Shown here one piece after another: positions 9,454 to 17,373 of a stretch of 64,000 bases of DNA. The translations under genes and the position numbers were made by a program. The notes beneath the pieces were generated by a model. It was not told the origin of the DNA. It did no database searches and saw only the letters and a program-made list of their open reading frames with translations. The stretch is from Flavobacteriales bacterium. GTDB taxonomy: Bacteria; Bacteroidota; Bacteroidia; Flavobacteriales; Schleiferiaceae. The stretch's first letter is position 1. Each line of letters begins with the position of its first letter. The stretch covers positions 1,853,501-1,917,500 of the forward strand of contig CP051243.1 of assembly GCA_017795025.1 (NCBI GenBank). The letters are read 5' to 3'.

Positions 9454-10422
9454 TCAAGCGTATAGATTTTGAAGAATAAGGTAATAAACCGGAATACCCA
9501 CGATGATATTTAGTGGGAAGGTAACCCCTAAAGATAGGGGCACATAAATGCCAGGATTGGCCTTGGGAACCGCAATGCGCATGGCGGCCGGAACCGCAAT
9601 GTAACTGGCGCTAGCGGCAAGGATGGTTAATAAGAAGGCATTGCCCAAGCTAATGCCAAACAGCGGACAAAGGAACATGGTGATGAGGGCATTGATCAGC
9701 GGAATTAAAATCCCAAAGGCCAATAAAAATGCGCCTCTACTGCGCAATCCGGAAATCCGCTTGCCGGCCAATAGTCCCATGTCGAGCATAAATAGCGTTA
9801 ATATCCCTTTAAAGAGACTCTCACTAAAGGGGGCTACGGCTTCGTACTGTTTATCCGAAACCACCATGCCAATAACCAAACTCAGTAAGATGATGAAAAC
9901 CGAGCCATTGGTAAAGGCCTCGTGCAGCACTTTGCGCATGCGCTTTGGGGAATTATCCTTGGCGCTGGCTCTGCCGATTAAAATTACCCCCACAATAATG
10001 GCGGGCGACTCCATAATGGCCAAGGCCGCAATCATATGTCCGCCGTAGGCTACACCGGCTTCTTGTAAAAAGGAAACTGCCGTTACAAAGGTTACGGCGC
10101 TCACCGAACCATAGGTGGCCGCTACCGCCCCCGCATTGTAGATGTCAAGCTTTCGCTTGAGGATTACAAAGGTGTATAAGGGCACCGCTACGGCTAGCAG
10201 CACCGCAAAGATGAGGGGCTTTAGCATTTGGCCAATATCCTCGCCATGAGATAATTCCATCCCCCCTTTTAGTCCGATCGAGAACAACAAAAACAGTGAT
10301 AAGAACTTAGCCACATCGCGGGGTATCTCTAAATCGGACCTTAAAGCAACGGCGAGAAGCCCCCCGAGAAAGAATAAAATCGGGGGGCTAAAGAGGTTTT
10401 CAAAAATCAACTGGGTATTCAT
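9454..10422 (-). CDS. sbtA: SbtA-type sodium-dependent bicarbonate transporter
   Basis: A 322-residue integral membrane protein with about ten hydrophobic segments (for example LFLLFSIGLKGGMELSHG and LDMGLLAGKRISGLR). Both the conserved IGLKGG and DMGLLAG segments are typical of the SbtA (DUF897) family, which brings bicarbonate into the cell with sodium. It sits 5 bp downstream of icd and 1 bp upstream of sbtB, so the three genes look like one operon. In a heterotroph the imported bicarbonate would feed carboxylases such as acetyl-CoA carboxylase (accA is at 49.5 kb) or anaplerotic enzymes. Transport substrate is inferred from family membership. Confidence 0.88.
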   Translation of the reverse strand: MNTQLIFENLFSPPILFFLGGLLAVALRSDLEIPRDVAKFLSLFLLFSIGLKGGMELSHGEDIGQMLKPLIFAVLLAVAVPLYTFVILKRKLDIYNAGAVAATYGSVSAVTFVTAVSFLQEAGVAYGGHMIAALAIMESPAIIVGVILIGRASAKDNSPKRMRKVLHEAFTNGSVFIILLSLVIGMVVSDKQYEAVAPFSESLFKGILTLFMLDMGLLAGKRISGLRSRGAFLLAFGILIPLINALITMFLCPLFGISLGNAFLLTILAASASYIAVPAAMRIAVPKANPGIYVPLSLGVTFPLNIIVGIPVYYLILQNLYA

Positions 10423-10427
10423 AGGCT

Positions 10428-11897
10428 TTATTCACCTTGACCGAGGGAGAAGGAAATCTTCCCATCGAAGTAATATAAATTCTCTGTTTTGATTACATCC
10501 ACATCTGCAGCTGCAAGGGCAGAGAGTAATTCCAAGACATCGGTTTTACTTACATCCAACATCTGGTTCACATCCTTACTGTTGTCGCGATTCACAAAGC
10601 GACAACGCCAGTGATCGGTGCAAAAGGTTTCCGGTAATCCGTCAGGATATACTTTCACCCCGCGATTGGTAATCATCTTTAATTTAAGCGCTCCTTTACT
10701 TAGCTCCTGTAAAAGTTCACCTAATTCATCGGCCGAACGATTAAGGTCGTCGATAAATACATCCACTCCTTTTAAATCCTTCTTCACAGCCGGACGCTCA
10801 TATTCGGGGATTACGATAGGCTTAAAGGATTCTTGGTCCAACTTTAAAACGGGGAGCTTTTCGGGTTGCTGACCTAAGCGTTCGATAATGGCTTCAGCGA
10901 AAGCCTTAGTACCTACCTTTTGTTTGGAATTTCCTTCGCGGTAGATGTCGCCGGTGTGAATGCCATCCTCCAGCGTTTTAGCCCAGGCATTAGCAATTTT
11001 CTCGGCTACGTCTAATTGTCCGAGGTGCTCCAACATCATTACCCCCGCCGAAATTAATCCGCTTGGGTTGGCCATATCCTTACCAGCAATATCAGGAGCC
11101 GAGCCGTGCACTGCTTCGAACATGCCAAAATCTTTGCCCATGTTGCTGGAGCCACCTAAACCTACCGATCCGGTAATTTGCGCAGCAATATCACTTACAA
11201 TATCTCCGTAAAGGTTAAGCGTAACTACTACATCGAAATCCTCGGGACGGTCGGCAAGCAAAGCAGCACCGATGTCGATAATTTTTAAGTTCGCCTCAAT
11301 ATCGGGGTACTCGGCCGCGATTTCGCGAAACACATTAGCGAAGAGGCCATCGGTAACCTTCATGATATTATCCTTCACCATACAGGTTACCTTTTTGCGG
11401 TTAAAATTGCGGGCGTACTCAAAAGCGTAGCGCACAATTTTTTGGGTACCGGGAATGGTAATCAACTTTAGGCATTGGAATACATCGGTGGTTTGACGGT
11501 GCTCAATTCCGGCGTAGAGGTCTTCCTCATTTTCGCGGATGATTACCACATCCATTTCGGGATGTTTACTTTCTACGTAAGGGGCGTAGGACTTACAAGG
11601 GCGAACATTGGCGTAAAGCCCTAAAGACTTACGAATGGTCACATTCAAGCTTTTGTAGCCGCCACCTTGAGGGGTGGTGATGGGCGCCTTGAAGAAAATT
11701 TTGTTTCTGCGGAGGGTATCCCAAGACTCTGGGGTAATTCCAGCGGTGTTCCCATCGAGGTATACCTTTTCTCCAATTTCAATAAAGTCATAGTCTAATT
11801 GCGCACCAGCGGCATTCATAATGCTTAGGGTGGCATCCATGATTTCAGGTCCAATTCCGTCGCCCTTGGCTACGGTGATTCTTGCTTTAGATGTCAT
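10428..11897 (-). CDS. icd: NADP-dependent isocitrate dehydrogenase, long form
   Basis: Oxidises isocitrate to 2-oxoglutarate and CO2 in the TCA cycle. The 489 residues are longer than the E. coli enzyme and match the Thermus/Rickettsia-like form with a C-terminal extension (from about 350, GVDVFIDDLNRSADELGEL). Visible motifs include AKGDGIGPEIMDA, the substrate region RKSLGLYANVRPC, IRENEEDLYAGIEH, and NLYGDIVSDIAAQITGS with GLGGSSNMG. It is preceded by a tetR gene after 8 bp and followed by sbtA after 5 bp. NADP specificity is assumed from the family, not read from residues. Confidence 0.93.
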   Translation of the reverse strand: MTSKARITVAKGDGIGPEIMDATLSIMNAAGAQLDYDFIEIGEKVYLDGNTAGITPESWDTLRRNKIFFKAPITTPQGGGYKSLNVTIRKSLGLYANVRPCKSYAPYVESKHPEMDVVIIRENEEDLYAGIEHRQTTDVFQCLKLITIPGTQKIVRYAFEYARNFNRKKVTCMVKDNIMKVTDGLFANVFREIAAEYPDIEANLKIIDIGAALLADRPEDFDVVVTLNLYGDIVSDIAAQITGSVGLGGSSNMGKDFGMFEAVHGSAPDIAGKDMANPSGLISAGVMMLEHLGQLDVAEKIANAWAKTLEDGIHTGDIYREGNSKQKVGTKAFAEAIIERLGQQPEKLPVLKLDQESFKPIVIPEYERPAVKKDLKGVDVFIDDLNRSADELGELLQELSKGALKLKMITNRGVKVYPDGLPETFCTDHWRCRFVNRDNSKDVNQMLDVSKTDVLELLSALAAADVDVIKTENLYYFDGKISFSLGQGE

Positions 11898-11905
11898 TAG
11901 CGGGT

Positions 11906-12577
11906 TTAATTTGTGATAAAGCGATTAATAAAATGAACTAGAAAAGCGGTTAGTTTGGCAGGATCTTGATCGCGCGGAAAATCGGTTAAGGAAGGCAAAT
12001 GGTCGCGGTAAAACTCAAGCGAATGCGACATTTCCAAAAGCGTTGTGGCTAGGGAATAGGGATAAGGTTGATTGGGGTCGACCTTTACAATCATATTCGC
12101 AATTAAGGCGGCCACACTTTTATAGGGCGCATATAACTTGAGGGCATTATCGGCATCGACCTGAGCGTGATGAAAGGCCTTTACTCCTTCCATTACTACT
12201 AATTGGCGCAATACTTCTTTAGACACTAAACCAGGATCGGCCGCCACGCTGGGCATATCCGAAAGCAGTCGCACCGCCTTTAGAAGCTTTTGCTTGGGAT
12301 CGTCCTCTACCGCCGTAAAAACTTTGATTTGCTGCTCTAACCAGGTCCAATACAACTGGAAGTAGTATTGCAGCAATTTCTGTTTATTGGCGAAATACTT
12401 GTAAACGGTGGCTTCGGTGATGTTTGAGGCCTCCGCTAATTTTCGAGCGGTAAAGGCCTCGAGGCCCATTTCCAATATCAAGGGTGCTCCATGTCGCAAG
12501 AGGTCTTTGCCTTTATCCGAGCTCAGTGGATCTCGTAAATAGAGATCGGAACTGAGACTAAAAGAGTATTTAGTCAT
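11906..12577 (-). CDS. TetR/AcrR family transcriptional regulator
   Basis: A 223-residue regulator with an N-terminal TetR helix-turn-helix at about 25-70 (GLEAFTARKLAEASNITEAT, then VYKYFANKQKLLQYYF). The ligand-binding part is not assignable. It is the first gene of the minus-strand run that continues into icd (8 bp gap), sbtA and sbtB, so it may control its own operon. Its promoter element at 12610-12617 sits between two inverted 8-base arms that could be its operator. The ligand and regulon are unknown. Confidence 0.88.
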   Translation of the reverse strand: MTKYSFSLSSDLYLRDPLSSDKGKDLLRHGAPLILEMGLEAFTARKLAEASNITEATVYKYFANKQKLLQYYFQLYWTWLEQQIKVFTAVEDDPKQKLLKAVRLLSDMPSVAADPGLVSKEVLRQLVVMEGVKAFHHAQVDADNALKLYAPYKSVAALIANMIVKVDPNQPYPYSLATTLLEMSHSLEFYRDHLPSLTDFPRDQDPAKLTAFLVHFINRFITN

Positions 12578-12594
12578 ACTTCTTTTAAATATAG

Positions 12595-12641
12595 GTTTAC
12601 TATACGCGGCAAAAGTATGATGCGATTTTGATTTAGTAAAA
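12595..12641. promoter_or_regulatory. possible TetR operator: inverted arms around the tetR promoter
   Basis: GTTTACTA at 12595-12602 and TAGTAAAA at 12634-12641 form inverted arms (7 of 8 positions match). They flank the minus-strand promoter element of the tetR gene. TetR-family genes often self-regulate from such sites, but a 31-bp spacing is longer than usual, so this is tentative. Confidence 0.3.
12610..12617 (-). promoter_or_regulatory. -7 element of the tetR-icd-sbtA-sbtB run (TACTTTTG)
   Basis: On the minus strand this reads TACTTTTG, a match to TAnnTTTG, 32 bp before the tetR start codon. A good -33 TTTG was not seen. Confidence 0.45.
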
Positions 12642-12743
12642 CATTTTAACGGAAAAATTAAACGAAAGTTTCTAGCCCCTCATTAACAGTGACTTGCGAG
12701 GCTTAGATTTAAAAATAGCGGAGAGCAGCTAATGGAAACTGCG

Positions 12744-13973
12744 CTAGGACCGAGCGTGTTGCCCGGCCAAAAAACCGCTGGTCCAGGCATGTTGAAAGTT
12801 ATAGCCCCCGGTTATCGCATCTACATCAATCATTTCGCCGATGGCATAAAGGCCGGGGTACTTCTTAAACTCGTAGCGATCTAAATGGAGATTAGAGCGC
12901 TTTACCCCTCCAGCAGTAACGAATTCGTCTTTAAAAGTACTCTTGCCCTCTACCGCATAAGGTGCTCTAAAAAGCTGCTCTACTAAACGATTAAAGCTTT
13001 TCTTCGAAAGCTCGGCGCATGGTTTATCGATGGCTATCCCGGCGTTTTGCAGTAAAAACTGCCAAAGTCGAGTGGCCAAATTAAAGCACTTCGCATTGCC
13101 CAAACTGCGCTGTGGATGCCGGGCAAAGGTTTCTTGCAAGGTGGTGCGAATTTCATTTTCGGAGCAGCCGGTCCAATTGATTAAGATGGGAAATTGATAA
13201 TTGAGTGCTGCCAAGGAGCGGGCTTCCCAGGCGCTCAGTTTTAACACTGCCGGTCCGCTAAAACCCCAGTGGGTAATTAATAAGGGGCCACTCTGCCGCG
13301 CCTTGGTTCCTGGAATTTGCACCTCGGCATTAGGCACCGACAAGCCCTTTAAGGCATGTAATTCCGGGTTTTTCACATTAAAGGTAAACAGGGAAGGCAC
13401 AGGCAACTCAAAGTCGATATCTAAGGAGGATAGCGCTTGAAGGCCTCTTAATTTGGGCTGCCCTCCAAAGGCCAAAATCAGCTTATCGAAAATTAAATTT
13501 GCACCATCCCGAAACTCTATACGGTAAGCTCCATCTTGAGGGTAGATGGATCGCAATTCCATTCCCAGGTGGATTTGCACCTTACGGTGATGCGCTTCCC
13601 GCTCCAATATTTTAATGACGGAGGCACTATCGTCGCTGCTGGGAAATACCCGTCCATCAGACTCTACCTTGAGCTCCAAACCTCGCGATTCGAACCATTC
13701 CCGCGCTTCTGCGTAAGCGAATTTCCCAAAAGCCTTTTTTAAAGAGCGGCCGCCACGCGGGTAGGCCTTTAACAATTCGGAGCTATGTGGACAATGATGG
13801 AGTACATTACAACGACCACCGCCACTAATGCGCACTTTACTAAGAAGCTTATTGCTTTTTTCAAATAGCTGTACTTCCGTATGTGGTGCCGCGGCTTCAA
13901 TGGCGGCCATAAAGCCTGCCGCCCCGCCACCAATTACGGCGATTCGTGATTTTAACGCTGATTCAGCCACCAC
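12744..13973 (-). CDS. BaiN/HI0933-family NAD(P)/FAD-dependent oxidoreductase
   Basis: A 409-residue flavoprotein. The N-terminus carries the FAD-binding dinucleotide fold IAVIGGGAAGFMAAIEAA, then the family signature KVRISGGGRCNVLH near 50. The C-terminus has the second FAD contact GLYAIGEMIDVDAITGGYN. This family (HI0933, YhiN, BaiN) is widespread; physiological substrates of most members are unknown. The gene starts at a GTG and overlaps the GNAT gene by 22 bp, and GNAT overlaps lysA by 7 bp, so the three are translationally linked. No membrane segments. Confidence 0.88.
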   Translation of the reverse strand: MVAESALKSRIAVIGGGAAGFMAAIEAAAPHTEVQLFEKSNKLLSKVRISGGGRCNVLHHCPHSSELLKAYPRGGRSLKKAFGKFAYAEAREWFESRGLELKVESDGRVFPSSDDSASVIKILEREAHHRKVQIHLGMELRSIYPQDGAYRIEFRDGANLIFDKLILAFGGQPKLRGLQALSSLDIDFELPVPSLFTFNVKNPELHALKGLSVPNAEVQIPGTKARQSGPLLITHWGFSGPAVLKLSAWEARSLAALNYQFPILINWTGCSENEIRTTLQETFARHPQRSLGNAKCFNLATRLWQFLLQNAGIAIDKPCAELSKKSFNRLVEQLFRAPYAVEGKSTFKDEFVTAGGVKRSNLHLDRYEFKKYPGLYAIGEMIDVDAITGGYNFQHAWTSGFLAGQHARS

Positions 13974-14413
13974 TTACAGTTCCACCATTCCTTCTCGATA
14001 TCGGCCCCAATGCTTTCGTAAAAGCGCACCGCCGTCTCATTCCAATCTAAAACTTGCCAATCCAGTCGTTTAGCTCCAGCTTCCCGGGCCTTATCGGCGG
14101 TTGCTTCCAAAAGTCGTTTACCATACCCTTTCCCGCGATACTCCGGCATCACGTATAGGTCTTCCAAATAATAGCAATAGCCCTTCCAGGTGGAGTAGCG
14201 TGGATAATAAAGGGAAATACCAATAATACCTTGCTCGGGGTCTTCGAGCACCAAGTATTCGAAGCGCCCTTGCTCCCAATCGGATTGCAGTTCGGCTTCG
14301 CTGGTAATTACCTCCTGAGGCGCCTTTTCAAATTCGGCTAAATCGGCAATTAAGCGCAAGAGGTCTGGAATTTCGGCCAGGCCACCCGCTTTAATTTTGG
14401 GCTCCCTTACCAT
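13952..14413 (-). CDS. GNAT acetyltransferase, diamine-acetyltransferase-like
   Basis: A 153-residue single-domain GNAT. The acetyl-CoA loop is visible as VMPEYRGKGYGKRLLEAT near 88-105, preceded by YYLEDLYV, and the C-terminal strand LDWQVLDWNETAVRFYESIG is typical of spermidine/spermine or thialysine acetyltransferases. The acceptor is therefore probably a polyamine or an aminoalkyl amino acid. It overlaps lysA upstream (7 bp) and the BaiN-like gene downstream (22 bp). The exact acceptor is inference. Confidence 0.85.
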   Translation of the reverse strand: MVREPKIKAGGLAEIPDLLRLIADLAEFEKAPQEVITSEAELQSDWEQGRFEYLVLEDPEQGIIGISLYYPRYSTWKGYCYYLEDLYVMPEYRGKGYGKRLLEATADKAREAGAKRLDWQVLDWNETAVRFYESIGADIEKEWWNCKWWLNQR

Positions 14414-15642
14414 TCGAGTTCAATTTGATTATGCAGTAAATCCTCCAAATTTTGGCGACGGGTAATAAGCTTCGCTTCACCTTTATGCACCAAGACCTCG
14501 GCTGGTTTAAAACGACTGTTGTAGTTATTCGCCATAGTAAAGCAATAAGCTCCGGCATTTTGGAAAGCGAGGATATCACCTTGGCGCACTTCCCGTATCT
14601 GACGATCACTGGCAAAAGTGTCGGTCTCGCAGATATACCCTACTACCGTATATACTCGCTTTGTTCCCTGGGGATTGGAGATGTTTTCGATATGATGATA
14701 GGCATCGTAAAACATCGGTCGAATAAGGTGGTTCATCCCGGTATCTACCTGAGCAAATACCGTAGCTGTGGTTTGTTTTAAACCGTTCACCTTGCAGCAG
14801 AAGGTTCCCGATTCGGAAACTAAAAACTTACCTGGTTCAAATTCCAGTTCTAATTCACGGCCATACTCGGCACAGAACTCGTGGAACATCGCCGTCATTT
14901 TTGCTCCCAGTTCTTCTACATTGGTTGCAATGTCGTCCTGCTTGTACGGCACCTTAAATCCAGAGCCAAAGTCGATGTACCCGAGATCTTTAAAATCGGC
15001 CGCCACTTCAAATAACAGTTTTGCCCCTACCAGGAAAGTATCAACATCTAGGATATCGCTACCGGTATGCATATGCACCCCGGTTACTTTTAGGTTTAAG
15101 CTTTTAACCAAGCGCTCCAAGTGACGGGTTTGATGAATGCTGATGCCAAACTTGGAATCGATATGCCCCACCGAAATCTTAGAGTTTCCCCCGGCCATAA
15201 TGTGAGGATTTAGTCGGATGCAAACTGGGTAGCTACCGCCATACTTTGCCCCGAATTGCTCGAGGATACTCAGGTTATCGATATTGATCCGTACTCCGTG
15301 GGCCACGGCTTTATTAATTTCCTCCATCGACACCCCATTAGGCGTATAAATAATATCCTCGGGAAGGAAACCGGCTTTTAAACCAAGTTCCACCTCTTGA
15401 ATAGAAACTGTATCTAATCCGGCTCCCAGTTGGTGGAAGAAACGCAAAACATTAATATTACTTAACGCCTTACAAGCGTAGTTAATCTTAAGCTTGGTTC
15501 CCTTAAAAGCCTCCAACAGGCGTTTATACTGCGATTCCATCTTGGCAGTATCGTAGATATACAAAGGGCTTCCAAATTCTTCACAAATCTCGCGGACTTC
15601 TAGTCCGCCGATTTCGTACTGATTGTGCTTAAGTTCTAACAT
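14407..15642 (-). CDS. lysA: diaminopimelate decarboxylase
   Basis: Decarboxylates meso-diaminopimelate to lysine, using PLP. The 411 residues form a fold III alanine-racemase-type barrel plus C-terminal beta domain. The PLP lysine is K58 in INYACKALSN. Other family marks are HMHTGSDILD, the phosphate-binding YIDFGSGFKVPY, EPGKFLVSESG, and the dimer-interface Cys in CETDTFASDR with GAYCFTMANNYNSR. It begins a three-gene overlapping run with the GNAT and BaiN-like genes. A -7 element lies about 17 bp upstream of its ATG, facing away from the plus-strand gene next door. Confidence 0.94.
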   Translation of the reverse strand: MLELKHNQYEIGGLEVREICEEFGSPLYIYDTAKMESQYKRLLEAFKGTKLKINYACKALSNINVLRFFHQLGAGLDTVSIQEVELGLKAGFLPEDIIYTPNGVSMEEINKAVAHGVRINIDNLSILEQFGAKYGGSYPVCIRLNPHIMAGGNSKISVGHIDSKFGISIHQTRHLERLVKSLNLKVTGVHMHTGSDILDVDTFLVGAKLLFEVAADFKDLGYIDFGSGFKVPYKQDDIATNVEELGAKMTAMFHEFCAEYGRELELEFEPGKFLVSESGTFCCKVNGLKQTTATVFAQVDTGMNHLIRPMFYDAYHHIENISNPQGTKRVYTVVGYICETDTFASDRQIREVRQGDILAFQNAGAYCFTMANNYNSRFKPAEVLVHKGEAKLITRRQNLEDLLHNQIELEW

Positions 15643-15659
15643 TCTGATTAATATTGCGG

Positions 15660-15667
15660 CAAAGGTA
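15660..15667 (-). promoter_or_regulatory. -7 element of lysA (TACCTTTG)
   Basis: On the minus strand the site reads TACCTTTG, with a TTTG about 16 bp further upstream that could be the -33 element. It starts transcription towards lysA and touches the first codon proposed for the plus-strand gene at 15667. Confidence 0.55.
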
Positions 15668-16173
15668 TGAATGCTATGACTGCCAAAACAGAGAAAGATT
15701 ATTTCGAAAACATGGGAATTCGCAATCCCCTTCTTTGGCTGGTGTTAATCGCCCTCCTCTTGTTTTTCACTTTTGCCAGCTTAGCCCAGATAGTATTAAA
15801 AATGCCGATTGGTGATAATCCCATGCCCAATTGGGCTTTGGTGGCGGGCACAATTTTTATCGCCTTTATTACCGTTTTAATGGCCCAAACCCGCTTAAGC
15901 ACCTCTATAAACTCGGAAGGAATTGAAATTAATTTCGGAGCCTTAGGACAACACCAACTAAGCTGGAAAGAGATTAAGAAGGTGAGTATCAAGCGTCCTC
16001 CCTTGAGCGGCATTGGTAAACGACAAAGAGGACCCCAGCAAATTATTTACAATGTGGGGGCTAAAACTTCCTTATGTATCGAACTTAAGGAGGACCTTAA
16101 AATTTGGGTTTCCACCCGCAATGAATCGAATTTAAAGGCCTATTTAAAAGAAATCAAAAAGCTTAAAGCGTAG
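15667..16173 (+). CDS. small two-helix membrane protein with PH-like soluble domain
   Basis: A 168-residue protein of unknown role. Two hydrophobic helices lie at about 20-42 (NPLLWLVLIALLLFFTFASL) and 52-72, followed by a soluble domain of about 95 residues rich in beta-type sequence (SINSEGIEINFGALGQHQLS, WKEIKKVSI). That layout resembles bacterial PH-domain membrane proteins. It is divergent from lysA and ends 35 bp before fbp. Three Met codons are possible starts (15667, 15676, 15712); the first overlaps the lysA promoter. No function can be given. Confidence 0.7.
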   Translation: MNAMTAKTEKDYFENMGIRNPLLWLVLIALLLFFTFASLAQIVLKMPIGDNPMPNWALVAGTIFIAFITVLMAQTRLSTSINSEGIEINFGALGQHQLSWKEIKKVSIKRPPLSGIGKRQRGPQQIIYNVGAKTSLCIELKEDLKIWVSTRNESNLKAYLKEIKKLKA

Positions 16174-16181
16174 ATTTCAAC

Positions 16182-16189
16182 TAACTTTG
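16182..16189 (+). promoter_or_regulatory. -7 element of fbp (TAACTTTG)
   Basis: TAACTTTG, identical to the element before pheT, lies 19 bp before the fbp ATG. It shows that fbp has its own promoter despite the same-strand gene just upstream. Confidence 0.55.
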
Positions 16190-16208
16190 TCGGATACCTC
16201 TCAAAACC

Positions 16209-17225
16209 ATGGAAAGACATATTACCCTTGGGGAATTTATCATTCAAAACCAGAAAGACTTCCCCTATGCTAAAGGTGAACTTAGCGCCTTATTAAGCTC
16301 CATTCGCTTGGCCGGAAAAATGGTCAACCAAGAAATCAACAAAGCCGGCTTAGCTAATATCATTGGGGCCGCCGGAGAAGAAAACGTTCAGGGCGAAGCC
16401 CAACAAAAGCTGGATGTTTTAGCCAACGACATGTTTATCAGCACCCTTCGAAAAAGGGGTGAAATTTGTGGCCTGGCTTCCGAAGAAATGGAGGACCACA
16501 TTGTTTTTGATGATGAGATTCACTCTGACTCTAAATACGTAGTGCTGATTGATCCCTTGGATGGCAGTAGCAATATCGATGTAAACGTTTCGGTAGGAAC
16601 CATTTTTAGTATTTACCGCAGGGTAACTAAGGAAGGGGAACCGGTTCAATTGGAAGATTTTTTACAACCCGGAAACAAGCAAGTAGCAGCCGGTTACTTA
16701 GTGTATGGTACCTCAACCATGTTGGTTTACACCACCGGTAATGGCGTAAATGCCTTTACCTATGATCCGGGTATCGGTAGCTTCTTTTTATCACACCCCA
16801 ATATGCGGGTATCCGAGAAGGGTAAAATCTATTCGATTAACGAAGGAAATTACGTGCATATGCCTGAAGGGGTAAAGCAGTACATTAAATGGTGTCAGGA
16901 ATTAGACCCCAGCACCAACCGCCCATTAACCTCAAGGTATATTGGTTCATTGGTAGCCGACTTTCACCGCAACCTTTTAAAAGGGGGCATTTACATTTAC
17001 CCCAAAGGAACCAAAGCGCCAAACGGAAAATTACGCCTCCTGTATGAATGTAATCCTATGGCCTACCTCATTGAGCAAGCCGGAGGAAAAGCCAGTGATG
17101 GTCATACCCGTATTCTCGACATTGAGCCGAAGGAATTACACCAGAGGGTACCCTTTTTCTGCGGAAGCCCGATAATGGTTGAAAAAGCGGAAGAGTTTTT
17201 ACGACGATACCCCGACCAAGACTAA
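16209..17225 (+). CDS. fbp: fructose-1,6-bisphosphatase, class I
   Basis: Hydrolyses fructose 1,6-bisphosphate to fructose 6-phosphate in gluconeogenesis. The 338 residues are full length. The metal-binding signature is [17 protein letters not shown] near 115-131, with an upstream acidic pair in SEEMEDHI; the substrate-binding region is visible as [19 protein letters not shown], and [20 protein letters not shown] closes the active site. A strong intrinsic terminator follows directly, so it is a monocistronic unit. Cytoplasmic. Confidence 0.96.
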   Translation: MERHITLGEFIIQNQKDFPYAKGELSALLSSIRLAGKMVNQEINKAGLANIIGAAGEENVQGEAQQKLDVLANDMFISTLRKRGEICGLASEEMEDHIVFDDEIHSDSKYVVLIDPLDGSSNIDVNVSVGTIFSIYRRVTKEGEPVQLEDFLQPGNKQVAAGYLVYGTSTMLVYTTGNGVNAFTYDPGIGSFFLSHPNMRVSEKGKIYSINEGNYVHMPEGVKQYIKWCQELDPSTNRPLTSRYIGSLVADFHRNLLKGGIYIYPKGTKAPNGKLRLLYECNPMAYLIEQAGGKASDGHTRILDIEPKELHQRVPFFCGSPIMVEKAEEFLRRYPDQD

Positions 17226-17232
17226 TGAAAAT

Positions 17233-17263
17233 AAAAAGCGGCCCAATGAGGCCGCTTTTTTTT
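17233..17263 (+). terminator. intrinsic terminator after fbp
   Basis: A 7-bp GC-rich stem (AGCGGCC / GGCCGCT) with a 6-nt loop, extended by A/T pairs and followed by eight T. It ends the fbp transcript 8 bp after the stop codon. Confidence 0.9.
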
Positions 17264-17373
17264 GAGGGGGAAGGAAAATGGTTTTGATAACCGCTAACGA
17301 AAGTCGTGTACGAAGCCCGATTGGTCAAACATTTGGCATTAATAGCAGAATATTCGACACGAAATGCAGCTTA

